From assembly GCF_025628895.1 (NCBI RefSeq), contig NZ_JAOTJC010000012.1, positions 1 through 64,000 of the forward strand: 64,000 nucleotides of DNA, given 5' to 3'. The number at the start of each line of letters is the position of its first letter. The stretch's first letter is position 1. The notes beneath the pieces were generated by a model that had not been told where the DNA came from, made no database searches, and saw nothing but the letters and a program-made list of their open reading frames with translations. Positions 18,273-29,041 of the stretch are shown here, one piece after another. The position numbers and the translations under genes were made by a program. The stretch is from Alteromonas salexigens (lineage in GTDB: Bacteria > Pseudomonadota > Gammaproteobacteria > Enterobacterales > Alteromonadaceae).

Positions 18273-20738
18273 ATGAAAGTATTAAAGTTTGGTGGATCGT
18301 CTCTGGCCGACGCAGCCCGGTATTTACGGGTGACTGAGATCAGTACGACCACCCACCAAACCGACGGTGCTGCGGTTGTGCTTTCAGCGCCCAAGGGAGT
18401 CACTAACGCCCTGTCGCTGCTGTGTGAGCAAGCCGCTGCCGGTGAAGATTATGCGCCACTGTTAACGAAACTCAGCGAGATGGTCACCGGTATTGCCCGT
18501 GACCTGAACAACGAGCTGGACGGGTTTGCCTACCAACAGGTCAGTGATTTTATCAGTAGCCAGTTAGCTAAGCTTACCCAACACCTGCAGGGGATCGCCT
18601 TGTTAGGCGTGGCCCCGGAAGAGGTAAGCGCGGGTATCCTGAGTATCGGCGAATATATCAGTGTGACCCTGTTCAGCGCGATTCTGGATGCAAAAGGGGT
18701 CAGTAACCTGGTTATTGACCCGGTGAAGTATATTCAGGCAGAAGGCGATTATCTGGACAGCATCGCGGATGTGGCGCTGAGTAAAGCGAGATTTGCGGAC
18801 GTACCGGCAGACGGATCAGCGTTGCTGGTTATGCCCGGTTTTGTCGCAGCCAACGAAGACGGCGAAAAAGTGACTTTGGGTCGCAATGGTTCAGACTATT
18901 CGGCGGCCGTGCTGGCAGCCTGTATCGATGCCTCTTGCTGTGAAATCTGGACAGATGTCGATGGCGTCTACAATGCTGATCCTAATCAGGTGGAAGGCGC
19001 CGTATTGCTGGATAAGCTGACCTATCAGGAAGCTATGGAGCTGTCCTATTTCGGTGCGAAAGTGTTGCATCCGAAAACCATCGGGCCGATTGCGCAACAC
19101 CACATTCCCTGTTTGATCCGTAACACTCTTAACCCTGCTGCACCCGGTACGCTGATCAGCAATGAAGCGAGCAGCGTGTGGACCTCGGTGAAAGGTATCT
19201 CACAGCTTGACGATGTCACTATGTTCAATGTGGCCGGGCCAGGCCTCAAAGGCATGGTGGGGATGGCAAGCCGGGTATTCGAAGTAATGTCTAACGCCAA
19301 TATTTCGATAAGTTTGATCACCCAGTCGTCCTCTGAATACAGCATCAGCTTTTGTATTCAGAGCAAAGATGCAGTGCGTGCTCAGTACCTGCTGGAAGAT
19401 GCGTTTGCGCTAGAACTGCAGAATCAGTTGCTCGATCCGATTGAAGTGCGCCCCGACCTGTCTATTGTGACGCTGGTGGGGGATGGCATGCGCCAGACCA
19501 AAGGTCTCGCCGCCCGCTTCTTCAGCTCGCTGTCTCAGGCCCGAGTGAATAACGTAGCGATTGCACAGGGGTCGTCGGAGCGTTCAATTTCTACCGTTAT
19601 TGAGAGTAAACGGGCAAAAAAAGCAGTCCGGGTTATACATCAGAATTTTTTCAGCGATCGCCATACCATTGACGTGTTTCTGGTAGGGTGTGGCAATGTA
19701 GGCACAGAGTTGCTAAACCAGATAGCCAGGCAGCAACCGGCTCTGTTAAAACGTAACATCCAGTTACGGGTCTACGGGATCGCGAATAGCCGTAAGCTGC
19801 TACTCGATAATCAGGGGATTGATATAAGCAACCACTGGCAGGACAAACTGGCAGAGGCGGAGCAGGCGTTTTCCATCGAGGTACTGACCGCATTTGTGAA
19901 CGACAACAGTCTGGTGAATCCGGTGATAGTGGACTGCACCAGTCATGAAGCGGTAGCAAATCAGTATGTAGCAATGATGGAGCACGGCTTCCACGTAGTC
20001 ACCCCCAATAAGAAAGCCAACACCGGTGCGCTGGATTATTACCGCCAGCTGAAACGCACCGCGTTGCGTACCAATCGTCAATACCTGTATGAAACCACCG
20101 TGGGCGCGGGCTTACCGGTAATTGATAATCTCCAGAAGCTGTTCAGTGCGGGCGATGTGTTGCACCGTTTTGAAGGCATATTGTCAGGCAGTCTGTCGTA
20201 TGTATTTGGTAAGCTGGAAGAGGGCATGACCCTGTCTCAGGCCACCCAGTCGGCGAAAGACAGCGGTTTCACTGAGCCAGACCCCAGAGACGATCTCAGT
20301 GGTATGGATGTGGCTCGCAAATTGTTAATCATGGCCCGGGAAGCGGAACTGGAACTGGAGCTTAGCGATATTGAAATTGAATCGGTATTACCAGACGGGT
20401 TCGCCAGCGATTGCAGCATAGATGAATTCATGACCCGTCTGCCTGAGTTGGATAAAGCATTCAGCGAGCGTGTGGAAAAGGCACAGGCAGAAGGTAAAGT
20501 ATTGCGTTACATTGGCAGTATTGAAGGCGAGCAATGTAAGGTCACCATTCAGGCGGTGCCGGCAGATAACCCACTGGCGGCAGTGAAGGACGGTGAGAAC
20601 GCGCTGGCGATCAGCAGTGACTATTACCAGCCCATTCCCTATGTGATCCGTGGGTACGGCGCCGGAGGCACAGTGACTGCGGCAGGTGTATTCGCCGATA
20701 TTCTCAGAACAATGCCATGGAAACAAATGGCCCACTAA
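18273..20738 (+). CDS. thrA: Bifunctional aspartokinase I / homoserine dehydrogenase I
   Basis: An 821-residue fusion enzyme for the first and third steps from aspartate to threonine. The aspartokinase domain (about 1-295) starts with MKVLKFGGSSLADA and includes GRNGSDYSAAVLAACI. ACT regulatory domains follow (about 315-455), where threonine should inhibit. The homoserine dehydrogenase domain (about 465-820) starts with the NADP site VFLVGCGNVGTELLNQ and has VTPNKKANTGALDYY and the ETTVGAGLPVI motif. Length equals E. coli ThrA (820). AAGGAG precedes the ATG. First gene of thrABC-ung. Confidence 0.96.
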   Translation: MKVLKFGGSSLADAARYLRVTEISTTTHQTDGAAVVLSAPKGVTNALSLLCEQAAAGEDYAPLLTKLSEMVTGIARDLNNELDGFAYQQVSDFISSQLAKLTQHLQGIALLGVAPEEVSAGILSIGEYISVTLFSAILDAKGVSNLVIDPVKYIQAEGDYLDSIADVALSKARFADVPADGSALLVMPGFVAANEDGEKVTLGRNGSDYSAAVLAACIDASCCEIWTDVDGVYNADPNQVEGAVLLDKLTYQEAMELSYFGAKVLHPKTIGPIAQHHIPCLIRNTLNPAAPGTLISNEASSVWTSVKGISQLDDVTMFNVAGPGLKGMVGMASRVFEVMSNANISISLITQSSSEYSISFCIQSKDAVRAQYLLEDAFALELQNQLLDPIEVRPDLSIVTLVGDGMRQTKGLAARFFSSLSQARVNNVAIAQGSSERSISTVIESKRAKKAVRVIHQNFFSDRHTIDVFLVGCGNVGTELLNQIARQQPALLKRNIQLRVYGIANSRKLLLDNQGIDISNHWQDKLAEAEQAFSIEVLTAFVNDNSLVNPVIVDCTSHEAVANQYVAMMEHGFHVVTPNKKANTGALDYYRQLKRTALRTNRQYLYETTVGAGLPVIDNLQKLFSAGDVLHRFEGILSGSLSYVFGKLEEGMTLSQATQSAKDSGFTEPDPRDDLSGMDVARKLLIMAREAELELELSDIEIESVLPDGFASDCSIDEFMTRLPELDKAFSERVEKAQAEGKVLRYIGSIEGEQCKVTIQAVPADNPLAAVKDGENALAISSDYYQPIPYVIRGYGAGGTVTAAGVFADILRTMPWKQMAH

Positions 20739-20755
20739 CCGGCGAGGAAGTAGTA

Positions 20756-21706
20756 ATGAAACCAGTGCGGGCTTATGCTCCGGCCTCAATAGGCAATGTC
20801 AGTCTTGGCTACGACGTGTTGGGCGCAGCGCTGTCGCCAGTCGACGGTACGGTGTTGGGTGATGAAGTGGTGGTGGCCCCGGCCGCTGAATTTGCGCTGA
20901 CAGTGGAAGGGGCGTTTGCCCACAAGCTGCCTGCCGATCCGGCCACTAATATTGTCAGCCGGTGTTACACTCACTTTTGCGAGGCACTTGCCAGAACAGG
21001 CCGCCACGCCCCCATCGTCGCCATGACTCTGTATAAAAATTTGCCCATAGGCAGCGGCCTGGGATCCAGTGCCAGCTCCATTGTGGCTGCATTTCATGCG
21101 TTGAATGCCTATTGCGATTATCCCTTTGACGAAAATACCCTGCTCATAATGATGGGGGAGCTGGAAGGGCAAATAAGCGGCAGTGTGCACTATGACAACG
21201 TGGCGCCGTGTTATCAGGGTGGAATGACACTGATGACCGGGGCAGCGAAACAGATCACGGTGTCGTTACCCGTCATAGAGCACTGGTATTGGGTCGCCTG
21301 TTACTCCGGGATTAGCGTGTCCACGGCCGAGGCAAGAGATATTCTGCCGCGCACGCTACCCATGGACGTTGCGCTTAGTTTTGGACGTCAGCTCGGAGTA
21401 TTTGTCCATGCGCTGCATGTGAGAGACGCTGAACTCGCCGCCTCAGTGATGCAGGACGTCATCGCCGAACCCTATCGCAAAGCGCTGTTGCCGGGGTTTG
21501 ATGATGCGCGTCAGGCGAGTCTGGCGCAGGGGGCACTGGCGTTTGGAATTTCCGGTTCCGGTCCGACCGTCTTTGCGGCCTGCCCTGATGAGCAGATTGC
21601 CAATAATGTAGCCCGCTGGCTCGCAGACAATTACATACAAAACGATGACGGCTTTTGCCACGTTTGCCAGATCCCCGCCCAGGGCGCGACGATCCGGCCC
21701 GAATAA
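20756..21706 (+). CDS. thrB: Homoserine kinase
   Basis: A 316-residue GHMP-family kinase that phosphorylates homoserine. The ATP loop is PIGSGLGSSASSIVAA (about 91-106) and the C-terminal GHMP motif is FGISGSGPTVFA (about 263-274). I choose the ATG at 20756, 17 nt after the thrA stop with GAGGAAG upstream; it matches the E. coli start (VYAPAS). The longer frame from 20717 would overlap thrA without a ribosome site. Confidence 0.95.
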   Translation: MKPVRAYAPASIGNVSLGYDVLGAALSPVDGTVLGDEVVVAPAAEFALTVEGAFAHKLPADPATNIVSRCYTHFCEALARTGRHAPIVAMTLYKNLPIGSGLGSSASSIVAAFHALNAYCDYPFDENTLLIMMGELEGQISGSVHYDNVAPCYQGGMTLMTGAAKQITVSLPVIEHWYWVACYSGISVSTAEARDILPRTLPMDVALSFGRQLGVFVHALHVRDAELAASVMQDVIAEPYRKALLPGFDDARQASLAQGALAFGISGSGPTVFAACPDEQIANNVARWLADNYIQNDDGFCHVCQIPAQGATIRPE

Positions 21707-21722
21707 CTAAAAAGGTGACATA

Positions 21723-23006
21723 GTGGAATTAGTTAACTTAAAAGATGCGCAGGACACCGCAACATTCTGTGAAGCAGTGCAGCGCGGGCTGGGTAAGCAA
21801 CAAGGGCTGTATTTCCCTACCGAGATCCCCACGCTGGAGAATGTACCGGCGTTGTTAGAGTTGCCGTTTGCAGAGCGGAGCATTCAGGTGCTGCGCGCGT
21901 TGTTGGGCAATGAACTTAACGAGGGCGAACTGGAATCCATAGTCCAGGCCGCGTTTACGTTTTCAGCACCGGTCGTCCCGGTGCAGGATAATATCGCCAC
22001 GCTGGAGTTATTCCATGGTCCCACGCTGGCCTTCAAAGATTTTGGCGGACGGTTTATGGCCCAGACGCTGGCTCGTATCAGCGCAGGTAAGCCGATTACT
22101 ATCCTGACTGCTACCTCGGGCGATACGGGCGCAGCAGTCGCTGATGCCTTTCACGGGATTGATAACATTAATGTGGTTATCCTGTTCCCGAAAGGGAAAA
22201 TCAGCGACCTGCAGGAAAAACTATTCACTACACTGGGCGACAATATTCACACAGTGGCAGTAGAGGGTGATTTTGATGCGTGTCAGTCGCTGGTTAAAAC
22301 AGCGTTTGACGACCCTGATATCCGCGAGGGATTGCATCTGAATTCTGCGAACTCCATCAATATCAGCCGTTTGCTGGCACAGGTCTGTTACTACTTTGAA
22401 GCGGTCAGCCAGCTTCCGGCACAGGCCCGTGAGCAACTGGTGGTGTCGGTACCCAGCGGTAATTTCGGTAACCTGACCGCCGGCATCATCGCCAAAGCGA
22501 TGGGGTTGCCCATTAAGCGGTTTATCGCCGCGACCAACATGAACGACACTGTGCCCCGGTATCTGAAAAGCGGCGAGTGGGCGCCGAAATCTACCGTGGC
22601 GACCATGTCCAATGCCATGGATGTCAGTCAGCCCAATAACTGGCCCCGGATTGAAGCGCTGATAGAGCGCGGTTATCTGGACAAGGCCAGCTTAAAAGGG
22701 GAGTGTGTGGATGAAGATTATACACAGATTGCCATGCGCCAGCTGGCGCAGGCGGGGTATACTTCAGAGCCTCACGCCGCGATTGCTTACCGGGCGCTGA
22801 GTCATGATTTGCAGGAAGGTGAGTATGGCTTATTCCTGGGTACTGCCCATCCTGCTAAATTCCGTGAGACAGTCGAGAACGTGCTAGGACAGCCACTGAG
22901 CCTGCCTAAGGCACTGGCTGAGGTGGCGGGTAAAGACAGCCTGGCGGTAACGTTACCGTCTTCATATGCCGAACTGAAGCGCTATATGCTTGATTCGCTG
23001 GCATGA
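21723..23006 (+). CDS. thrC: Threonine synthase
   Basis: A 427-residue fold-type II PLP enzyme converting O-phosphohomoserine to threonine. The PLP lysine is in [16 protein letters not shown] (Lys107 approximately), with phosphate loop [43 protein letters not shown] and [12 protein letters not shown]. Length matches E. coli ThrC (428). The start is GTG at 21723, 16 bp after thrB, with AAAAGGTGA upstream. The stop overlaps the ung start by 4 bp. Confidence 0.95.
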   Translation: MELVNLKDAQDTATFCEAVQRGLGKQQGLYFPTEIPTLENVPALLELPFAERSIQVLRALLGNELNEGELESIVQAAFTFSAPVVPVQDNIATLELFHGPTLAFKDFGGRFMAQTLARISAGKPITILTATSGDTGAAVADAFHGIDNINVVILFPKGKISDLQEKLFTTLGDNIHTVAVEGDFDACQSLVKTAFDDPDIREGLHLNSANSINISRLLAQVCYYFEAVSQLPAQAREQLVVSVPSGNFGNLTAGIIAKAMGLPIKRFIAATNMNDTVPRYLKSGEWAPKSTVATMSNAMDVSQPNNWPRIEALIERGYLDKASLKGECVDEDYTQIAMRQLAQAGYTSEPHAAIAYRALSHDLQEGEYGLFLGTAHPAKFRETVENVLGQPLSLPKALAEVAGKDSLAVTLPSSYAELKRYMLDSLA

Positions 23007-23668
23007 GTGTGGGTGACTGGCAGGCGCTGTTCCACCGGGAGCAGCAGCAGGCATATTTCCAAGTCCTCCAAGAAAAAGTAGCGCGGGCAAGAGCTGAAGC
23101 CGGGCCCGTCTACCCGGCGCCTGATGAGGTATTTACCGCCTTCCGGCTTACCCCGCTGGCCGATGTGAAAGTGGTGATTCTGGGCCAGGATCCATACCAC
23201 GGGCCCGGGCAGGCACACGGGCTGGCATTTTCGGTACCGCCAGGGGTTAAGCCGCCGCCCTCACTGGCAAACATATTTAAAGAACTGCAACATGATATAG
23301 GGGGCTTCGATCGCCCTTCTCATGGTGATCTGACCGGATGGGCAGAGCAGGGGGTGTTGTTGTTAAATACGGTGCTTACCGTTGCACAAGGGCAGGCCCA
23401 CAGCCATAGCAAGTGGGGATGGGAAACCTTTACCGACGCGGTTATTGCCGAGCTGAACGCCAAGCGGACCGGGATGGTATTTTTGCTCTGGGGGAGTCAT
23501 GCGCGCAAAAAAGGGGCGGCAATAGACCGCAACCGGCATTGTGTACTGGAAGCACCCCATCCGTCGCCATTATCGGCGCACCGCGGCTTTTTTGGCTGCG
23601 GTCACTTTAGTAAAGCCAACACATATTTACGGAACCAGGGGCAAGCGCCGATTAACTGGCAACCGTAA
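23003..23668 (+). CDS. ung: Uracil-DNA glycosylase
   Basis: A 221-residue base-excision repair enzyme that removes uracil from DNA. Family 1 motifs are complete: water-activating [22 protein letters not shown] (catalytic Asp in GQDPYH, about 63) and [18 protein letters not shown] (about 187-204, His of the leucine-intercalation loop). The ATG overlaps the thrC stop (ATGA), so it is probably translated from the thr operon message; a separate promoter inside thrC is not excluded. Confidence 0.95.
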   Translation: MSVGDWQALFHREQQQAYFQVLQEKVARARAEAGPVYPAPDEVFTAFRLTPLADVKVVILGQDPYHGPGQAHGLAFSVPPGVKPPPSLANIFKELQHDIGGFDRPSHGDLTGWAEQGVLLLNTVLTVAQGQAHSHSKWGWETFTDAVIAELNAKRTGMVFLLWGSHARKKGAAIDRNRHCVLEAPHPSPLSAHRGFFGCGHFSKANTYLRNQGQAPINWQP

Positions 23669-23707
23669 GTAAGCCTTTCCTTCAGCGGAGTGAGGCCCAA
23701 AAAGCAA

Positions 23708-23740
23708 AAGGCCGCCTGCATGTGCAGGCGGCCTTCTTAT
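23708..23740. terminator. Bidirectional terminator between ung and the DUF3545 gene
   Basis: A 13-bp GC-rich stem (23708-23720 with 23723-23735) with TT after it on the plus strand and T-rich sequence (from GCTTTTTGGG) on the minus strand. It ends the thrABC-ung transcript and, in the other direction, the convergent DUF3545 gene. Confidence 0.8.
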
Positions 23741-23916
23741 TATCTTTCCAGTGTTTCCAGTTCGTATTCAAATCCGCAATCGAGTTCGGATAATTCCTTC
23801 TCTAATGCAAATCTGTCTTGCAACGCTTCAATTTCACGCCACTTCCGTTTTTTGCTTTTGGTTTTTGCTGGTCGGGATTCAATATCAAGCATGGCAAACA
23901 AATCTGATTTATCCAT
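23740..23916 (-). CDS. DUF3545 family small protein
   Basis: A 58-residue protein (start MDKSDLFAML) with a basic stretch KTKSKKRKWREIEALQ in the middle and an acidic C-terminus (ELSELDCGFE). The K-K-R-K-W-R-E-I-E-A core is the DUF3545 signature found in Alteromonadales and Vibrionales; its function is unknown, though the basic helix suggests nucleic-acid contact. A strong GGAGAT ribosome site lies 5-10 nt before the ATG. It is short and convergent with ung. Confidence 0.85.
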   Translation of the reverse strand: MDKSDLFAMLDIESRPAKTKSKKRKWREIEALQDRFALEKELSELDCGFEYELETLER

Positions 23917-24076
23917 GAGGATCTCCTTATTATTACCACTAACAACAGTACAGAGTGTTTATAAAATCCTTCTGTACAATTTTGTATCACAGCCACGATG
24001 AAAATAAAACAAGTAAATTTACCTTTTATTAACACTTTGTGACATTCTGATGACAGTGGCTCTCGTCCATGAGAAG

Positions 24077-24105
24077 CGGCCGGCAGTGCCGGCCGTCTTT
24101 ATTGT
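24077..24105. terminator. GC-rich hairpin after pgi
   Basis: CGGCCGG (24077-24083) pairs with CCGGCCG (24089-24095), with a TCTTTATTGTT stretch on the plus side. It lies 35-60 bp beyond the pgi stop; on the minus strand the T-run is weak, so terminator activity is only probable. Confidence 0.5.
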
Positions 24106-24139
24106 TGCACTACAACAGTGCGCTGAGAGTTACCTTTGC

Positions 24140-25789
24140 TCAGCGTTGGGCATTGGATTGACGGAAGCGGGCAATGAGTTGCTCAGTTGAGCGATCAAAC
24201 TCACTGCTGTCCCGTTTGCCGGTAATTCCATCAAGCACCTGATTACCAAGTACTTTCCCTAACTCCACACCCCATTGATCAAAGGAGTTAAGCTGCCAGA
24301 CAACACCCTGGACGAAAACCTTATGTTCATACAGAGCAACCAGCGCGCCAAGTGTGAAGGGATCCAGCTGTTCGAATAACAACGTATTGCTTGGTTTGTT
24401 GCCGGGCATCGTTTTGTGGTGGGCAAGACGCACACGTTCCGCCTCATCCAGACCCTGTCTCTCGAGGTCGGCATAGCATTCTTCGAAGGTTTTGCCTTGC
24501 ATAAGCGCCTGGGTCTGACCAAAACAATTAGAAGCCAGCATCGCATGATGGGTATCATCCTGGTTCGGCACCGTCAGCGGTAACATAAAGTCCGCCGGAA
24601 TAACGCCCGAGCCCTGGTGAATAAGCTGGTGGAAGCTGTGCTGACCATTGGTGCCTTCGCTGCCCCAGATAATAGGGCCGGTGGGATAGTCAACCGGGTC
24701 ACCATTCTGGGTAACCTGCTTACCATTACTTTCCATATCCAGCTGCTGCACGTAAGCGGGCAGACCGCGCAAATAGTGGTAATAGGGCAACAGCACATGG
24801 GACTGGGCTTCAAAGAAGTTGCGGTACCACACGCCCAGCATGGCCATGATTACCGGCACATTGTTTTCCAGTGGTGCGGTTTTGAAATGGTTATCCATTT
24901 CGTGGGCACCTTCCAGCAGGCGTTTAAAGTGCGTAAAGCCCAATGCCAATGAAATCGGCAGACCGATTGCTGACCACAATGAATAGCGGCCGCCTACCCA
25001 ATCCCACATCGGGAAAATATTTTCTTCGGCAATACCAAACTCAGTGGCCGCACTGATGTTTGACGAAACCGCGACGAAATGTCTGGCAATATCCTGCTGG
25101 CTGCCACCGGCATTCAGAAACCAGGCTTTGGCAGATAAGGTATTTTGCAAGGTTTCCTGGGTAGAAAACGATTTGGACGACATCACCACCAGTGTTTGCT
25201 CGTGGTCAAGTGTCTGCAGCACGTCGTGAATGTGACAACCATCCACATTCGCCACGAAATGAACTTTCACTGCATCATGGGTATACGGCTTCAGTGCCTC
25301 AGTCATGATCTTCGGACCAAGGAACGACCCGCCTATCCCAATCGCCACTACGTCGGTGATACGTTTGCCGGTATAACCGGTATGTTCACCACTGTGAACT
25401 GACGCAGTAAAGGCTTCAATCTTGTCCAGGGTCGCCATGACCTCGGGCATCACATCTTCGCCGCCTACCGGTACGGGTTGTCCTGAAAAGTTTCGCAGCG
25501 CAGTATGCAGCACAGCACGGTTTTCCGTGTTATTTATAGCGTCACCACCGAACATCGCGTCACGGTGCGCCTCCAGCCCCTGGGCACGAGCCAGTGCCAT
25601 CAGCGCCGTCATGACTTCATCAGTGACCCGGTTTTTTGAGTAATCCAAAAAGATACCGGCGGCGTCGGCCTGCATGCGTTCTGCCCGTGCGGGATCGGCA
25701 GCGAACCAGTCACGCATGTGCTGATCTTTGAGGGTGGCCGCCAGTTGGGATAGATCTTGCCAGGCAGGCTGGCTTGTCAGTTTGCTCAT
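24140..25789 (-). CDS. pgi: Glucose-6-phosphate isomerase
   Basis: A 549-residue glycolytic/gluconeogenic enzyme interconverting glucose-6-phosphate and fructose-6-phosphate. Motifs: [15 protein letters not shown] (sugar phosphate site), [15 protein letters not shown], the first signature [18 protein letters not shown], the catalytic Glu in [15 protein letters not shown] and the catalytic Lys in GVELGKVLG near the C-terminus. Length equals E. coli Pgi (549). It follows tal by 34 bp and is likely cotranscribed with it. Confidence 0.96.
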   Translation of the reverse strand: MSKLTSQPAWQDLSQLAATLKDQHMRDWFAADPARAERMQADAAGIFLDYSKNRVTDEVMTALMALARAQGLEAHRDAMFGGDAINNTENRAVLHTALRNFSGQPVPVGGEDVMPEVMATLDKIEAFTASVHSGEHTGYTGKRITDVVAIGIGGSFLGPKIMTEALKPYTHDAVKVHFVANVDGCHIHDVLQTLDHEQTLVVMSSKSFSTQETLQNTLSAKAWFLNAGGSQQDIARHFVAVSSNISAATEFGIAEENIFPMWDWVGGRYSLWSAIGLPISLALGFTHFKRLLEGAHEMDNHFKTAPLENNVPVIMAMLGVWYRNFFEAQSHVLLPYYHYLRGLPAYVQQLDMESNGKQVTQNGDPVDYPTGPIIWGSEGTNGQHSFHQLIHQGSGVIPADFMLPLTVPNQDDTHHAMLASNCFGQTQALMQGKTFEECYADLERQGLDEAERVRLAHHKTMPGNKPSNTLLFEQLDPFTLGALVALYEHKVFVQGVVWQLNSFDQWGVELGKVLGNQVLDGITGKRDSSEFDRSTEQLIARFRQSNAQR

Positions 25790-25823
25790 ATCTGCTCTCC
25801 TACAGATTCACCATGCGGCCGGC

Positions 25824-26783
25824 TCAGGCGCCCAGTTTCTCTTTTAACATGTTTTCCAGTTTCACCTGATCGGCCGCAAAATTCCGGATCCCTTCCGCCA
25901 GCTTTTCTGTGGCCATGGCATCTTCATTCATTTCCCAGCGGAATGCTGCTTCAGTCATACGTTCGCCCGGCGTTTTCGTGGCGCCCTCGTCGTTCAGACG
26001 CGCTTCCAGGGGGCCTGATTCGTTCGCCAGCTCTTCCAGTAACTGCGGACTGATAGTCAGACGATCACAGCCAGCCAGTGCCTGAATTTCACCAATATTA
26101 CGGAAGCTGGCGCCCATCACCACGGTGTCGTAGCCATGCTCTTTGTAGTAATTATAAATTTTGGTAACTGACAATACGCCCGGATCGTCCTCGGCCGTGT
26201 AGTCAGTTTTGCCGGTACTGTTTTTGTACCAGTCAAGAATACGCCCTACAAAGGGGGAAATAAGGTAAGCGCCAGCTTCGGCACAGGCTTTAGCCTGGGC
26301 AAAGCTGAACAACAGCGTAAGGTTACAGTTAATGCCTTTCTGTTCTAATACCTCGGCGGCCTGAATGCCCTCCCAGGTGGAGGCAATCTTGATCAGTATA
26401 CGGGATTTATCGATTCCTTCGTCCTGATACAGCTGTACCAGCCGCTCGGCTTTTTCAATGGTGGCATTGGTGTCGAAGGATAGCCGTGCATCGACCTCAG
26501 TAGAGATGCGACCCGGTATGATGGCGGAGATTTCTTTGCCGATGGAGACCGCCAGTTTATCGGCGGCGTCGGTTAACTGTTGATCGCTGTCGTTAGACTG
26601 AAGCTTAGCCCAGGCTACCGCATCGTCAATCAGGCCCGCATACTGAGGCAGGCTGGCGGCTTTCAACAATAAAGACGGATTCGTGGTGGCGTCTACCGGC
26701 GCGTACTTTTTAATTGCTTCAATGTCGCCGGTGTCGGCGACGACAGTGGTCATTTCGCGTAATGCTTCTAACTGATTGCTCAT
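25824..26783 (-). CDS. tal: Transaldolase
   Basis: A 319-residue pentose-phosphate enzyme of the TalA/TalB type. It forms a Schiff base through Lys132 ([11 protein letters not shown]) and has the N-terminal signature DATTNPSLL and the C-terminal [23 protein letters not shown]. Placed before pgi, it links the pentose phosphate pathway to upper glycolysis in one operon. Confidence 0.96.
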   Translation of the reverse strand: MSNQLEALREMTTVVADTGDIEAIKKYAPVDATTNPSLLLKAASLPQYAGLIDDAVAWAKLQSNDSDQQLTDAADKLAVSIGKEISAIIPGRISTEVDARLSFDTNATIEKAERLVQLYQDEGIDKSRILIKIASTWEGIQAAEVLEQKGINCNLTLLFSFAQAKACAEAGAYLISPFVGRILDWYKNSTGKTDYTAEDDPGVLSVTKIYNYYKEHGYDTVVMGASFRNIGEIQALAGCDRLTISPQLLEELANESGPLEARLNDEGATKTPGERMTEAAFRWEMNEDAMATEKLAEGIRNFAADQVKLENMLKEKLGA

Positions 26784-27075
26784 AGTTCTCTCTGAATTTG
26801 TCTGTTGTGACTAACTTGGTTTGTCGGATTCGTACGCGCAAACCGAAGGAAAGATTATTGTAATAATGACTGTAGGGATTAAGTGCCAGACTGTAGTGAG
26901 CCTGCACGATTACTGGGGTTAGTTATACCAAACCCCCGTACTAATTTACAGCGTGGCGGAGGATTGGTGGTTAATCGGTTTGTGTGAACAGGCTAATCAA
27001 TAAAATCCGTGCTACCGCGGGACCACTGTGGGTTCAGTAATGGTATGATAGCGCTATAAGAGTTGAGGAGTTGCT

Positions 27076-27852
27076 ATGTTAGTTGTTGTTTCCCCCGCCA
27101 AGAATCTGGACTTTGAAAGTAAGGTGCCGGTATCGGAGTATACCCATCCACAGTTGATGGACGATACTCAGGAACTGGTAACGCGCTGTCGGGAGCTGTC
27201 GCCGGCACAGCTGGGCACGTTGATGAGTATCAGCGACAAGCTGGCCACGCTGAATGCGAACCGCTTTGCTGATTTCTCCCTGCCGTTTAAGCCAGAGAAT
27301 GCCCGGCAGGCAGTGTATGCTTTTAACGGCGACGTCTACACTGGCCTCGATGCGTACTCACTCAGTGAAAACGATGTCCTGTATGCCCAGTCTCATCTGC
27401 GTATTTTGTCAGGTCTCTACGGGCTATTAAGACCACTTGATCTTATGCAGGCTTACCGTCTGGAGATGGGCACCAAACTGGAGAACGCCCGGGGTAAAGA
27501 CCTGTATGCCTTCTGGGGTGACAAGATTACTACCCAACTGAACGAGGCCCTGGCCGAGCAGGGTGACAATGTATTGGTGAATCTGGCGTCGAACGAATAT
27601 TTTAAGTCGGTGAAAAAGCGCAAGCTAGATGGCATGGTGGTGACTCCGCAGTTTAAAGACTACAAAAGCGGCCAGTACAAGGTCATTAGCTTCTTTGCGA
27701 AAAAGGCGCGTGGTGCGATGGCGCGGTATATTCTGGAAAATCAGGTAGAAGATGTAGCAGGTCTCAAGGCTTTTGACCGGGACGGCTATCACTTTAGTGA
27801 ACAGGATAGCAGTGCTACAGAGCTGGTGTTCCTGCGAAACCAGCAAGACTAG
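27076..27852 (+). CDS. yaaA: Peroxide stress protein YaaA
   Basis: A 258-residue cytoplasmic protein of the YaaA/DUF328 family, which in E. coli is OxyR-controlled and limits free iron and DNA damage during peroxide stress. Clear matches: [66 protein letters not shown] and [14 protein letters not shown]. Identical length to E. coli YaaA. GAGGAG precedes the ATG. It is divergent from tal and near the thr genes, as in many gammaproteobacteria. Confidence 0.95.
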   Translation: MLVVVSPAKNLDFESKVPVSEYTHPQLMDDTQELVTRCRELSPAQLGTLMSISDKLATLNANRFADFSLPFKPENARQAVYAFNGDVYTGLDAYSLSENDVLYAQSHLRILSGLYGLLRPLDLMQAYRLEMGTKLENARGKDLYAFWGDKITTQLNEALAEQGDNVLVNLASNEYFKSVKKRKLDGMVVTPQFKDYKSGQYKVISFFAKKARGAMARYILENQVEDVAGLKAFDRDGYHFSEQDSSATELVFLRNQQD

Positions 27853-28171
27853 AGACGACAGCTCTATTGCGCCTCTTACCGGGCGTGATGCAGCCATGCA
27901 CTCTGGCTAACTGCGGGTTAGCAAGTTAGTCAGAGTGTGTGCGCAAATCCCGGACCTGCTTTGCCCTCAGAGTCACGCTAACTGGCGCGGGCACCCAGTG
28001 GTCAGGTTCCAGCCCCATCGGAGGCACGATGTTCTGCTCAAAAGGTATACAGCGTTAAGCGCGAGTGCCCGTTTCAATACCTTTTAATTACACCTTTTGT
28101 ATTACGCTGACGATATGTGTAGTAGGCCGGCGTAAGCAGTCTTGCTTTCTGGCCAGGGTAAGGAACATGCC
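27853..28171. other. Intergenic stretch with two stem-loops after yaaA
   Basis: No gene is evident in 319 bp. Two structures are visible: a 14-bp stem with one mismatch (27899-27912 with 27924-27937), and a 9-bp perfect inverted repeat AAAAGGTAT (28040-28048) with ATACCTTTT (28077-28085). A CGGGCAC/GTGCCCG pair (27988-27994, 28065-28071) also exists. The first may end yaaA; the others lie in the upstream region of the next gene. Confidence 0.4.
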
Positions 28172-29041
28172 ATGCAAGAGTCAGCGGTGCCGTTCTCTTC
28201 GGCCAGCGAATTAGAAGCGGCCATTCACGCCTTGTGGGAAAATTCCGACAACACCTCGGGCAATCCAGTCACAGTGGAGGTGCGCTGCCAGTTTCCGGAT
28301 TCAGCGCAGCTTGGGTACTTTCTTAACGATCCTGAAACGGCCCGCCTGGGCACCCCGGTGTTCAGTACCGTGGACCCGGGCCAGGTCAGTTTCCCGGTAC
28401 CGGATGTCCTCGCGCCACTTCCCTTGGGCGAGTTTTGCGCTATGTTAAGCGAACAGGTCAGTTTGTATCGTGGAGCGCTGTGTGGTTGTGAACTCTCTCT
28501 GGTACCATTCCATACCGATCCCCGCCAGCTTTGTGAAGATCTTGTGATTGGCCCCCATGACGGCAGCGAACTGGCAGCACACCATGCTTTCGTGGACTAC
28601 TTTGCAGAAGAATTCGGGATGCTGGGCTTCAGCCGCATTGGTGATGTGACACTGTCGCAGCAGGGGACTGCTCGCTACCTGTTGCATCGCCCTTCGCGAA
28701 CCCTGGTGAAAATTGTGGCGTCTCACAGCTTAGACGGGGGCAGACTGACGTTGATGACGTGGCTCTCTGACGGGCAGGTTATCGCTAGCCCGGCCGTGGA
28801 GGAAAAGGTTAGTCCGGTAACGGATATTCCGTGTTGTCCACTTAACCACACCCATTATCCGGAAACCCAGTTTCAGGCTCACTTACAGCGCGTGGAAGCG
28901 TATCGTGACTCACATATGCTGGTGACAGCGGTGCCGGTGGAATCAGAGTCTGACATTTTAGCCCTGGAGGACACGCTGGCTGCTGCCCGCCAGCGTGACA
29001 GCGGTCAGGTTAGTCAGTATACAGTTTCTGACGAAATTTAA
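28172..29041 (+). CDS. Hypothetical protein
   Basis: A 289-residue soluble, acidic protein that I do not recognise. The ATG at 28172 has AAGGA 7 nt upstream and is preferred to the TTG at 28142. There is no signal or membrane segment. The first third has a V-E-V-R-C-Q strand, and the middle has CEDLVIGPHDGSELAAHHAFVDYFAEEFGMLGF. A strand-turn pattern follows with RYLLHRPSRTLVKIVASH and LTLMTWLSDGQVI. Its 3' end overlaps the convergent DUF4426 gene by 32 bp, so the two messages are complementary there. Confidence 0.7.
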   Translation: MQESAVPFSSASELEAAIHALWENSDNTSGNPVTVEVRCQFPDSAQLGYFLNDPETARLGTPVFSTVDPGQVSFPVPDVLAPLPLGEFCAMLSEQVSLYRGALCGCELSLVPFHTDPRQLCEDLVIGPHDGSELAAHHAFVDYFAEEFGMLGFSRIGDVTLSQQGTARYLLHRPSRTLVKIVASHSLDGGRLTLMTWLSDGQVIASPAVEEKVSPVTDIPCCPLNHTHYPETQFQAHLQRVEAYRDSHMLVTAVPVESESDILALEDTLAAARQRDSGQVSQYTVSDEI

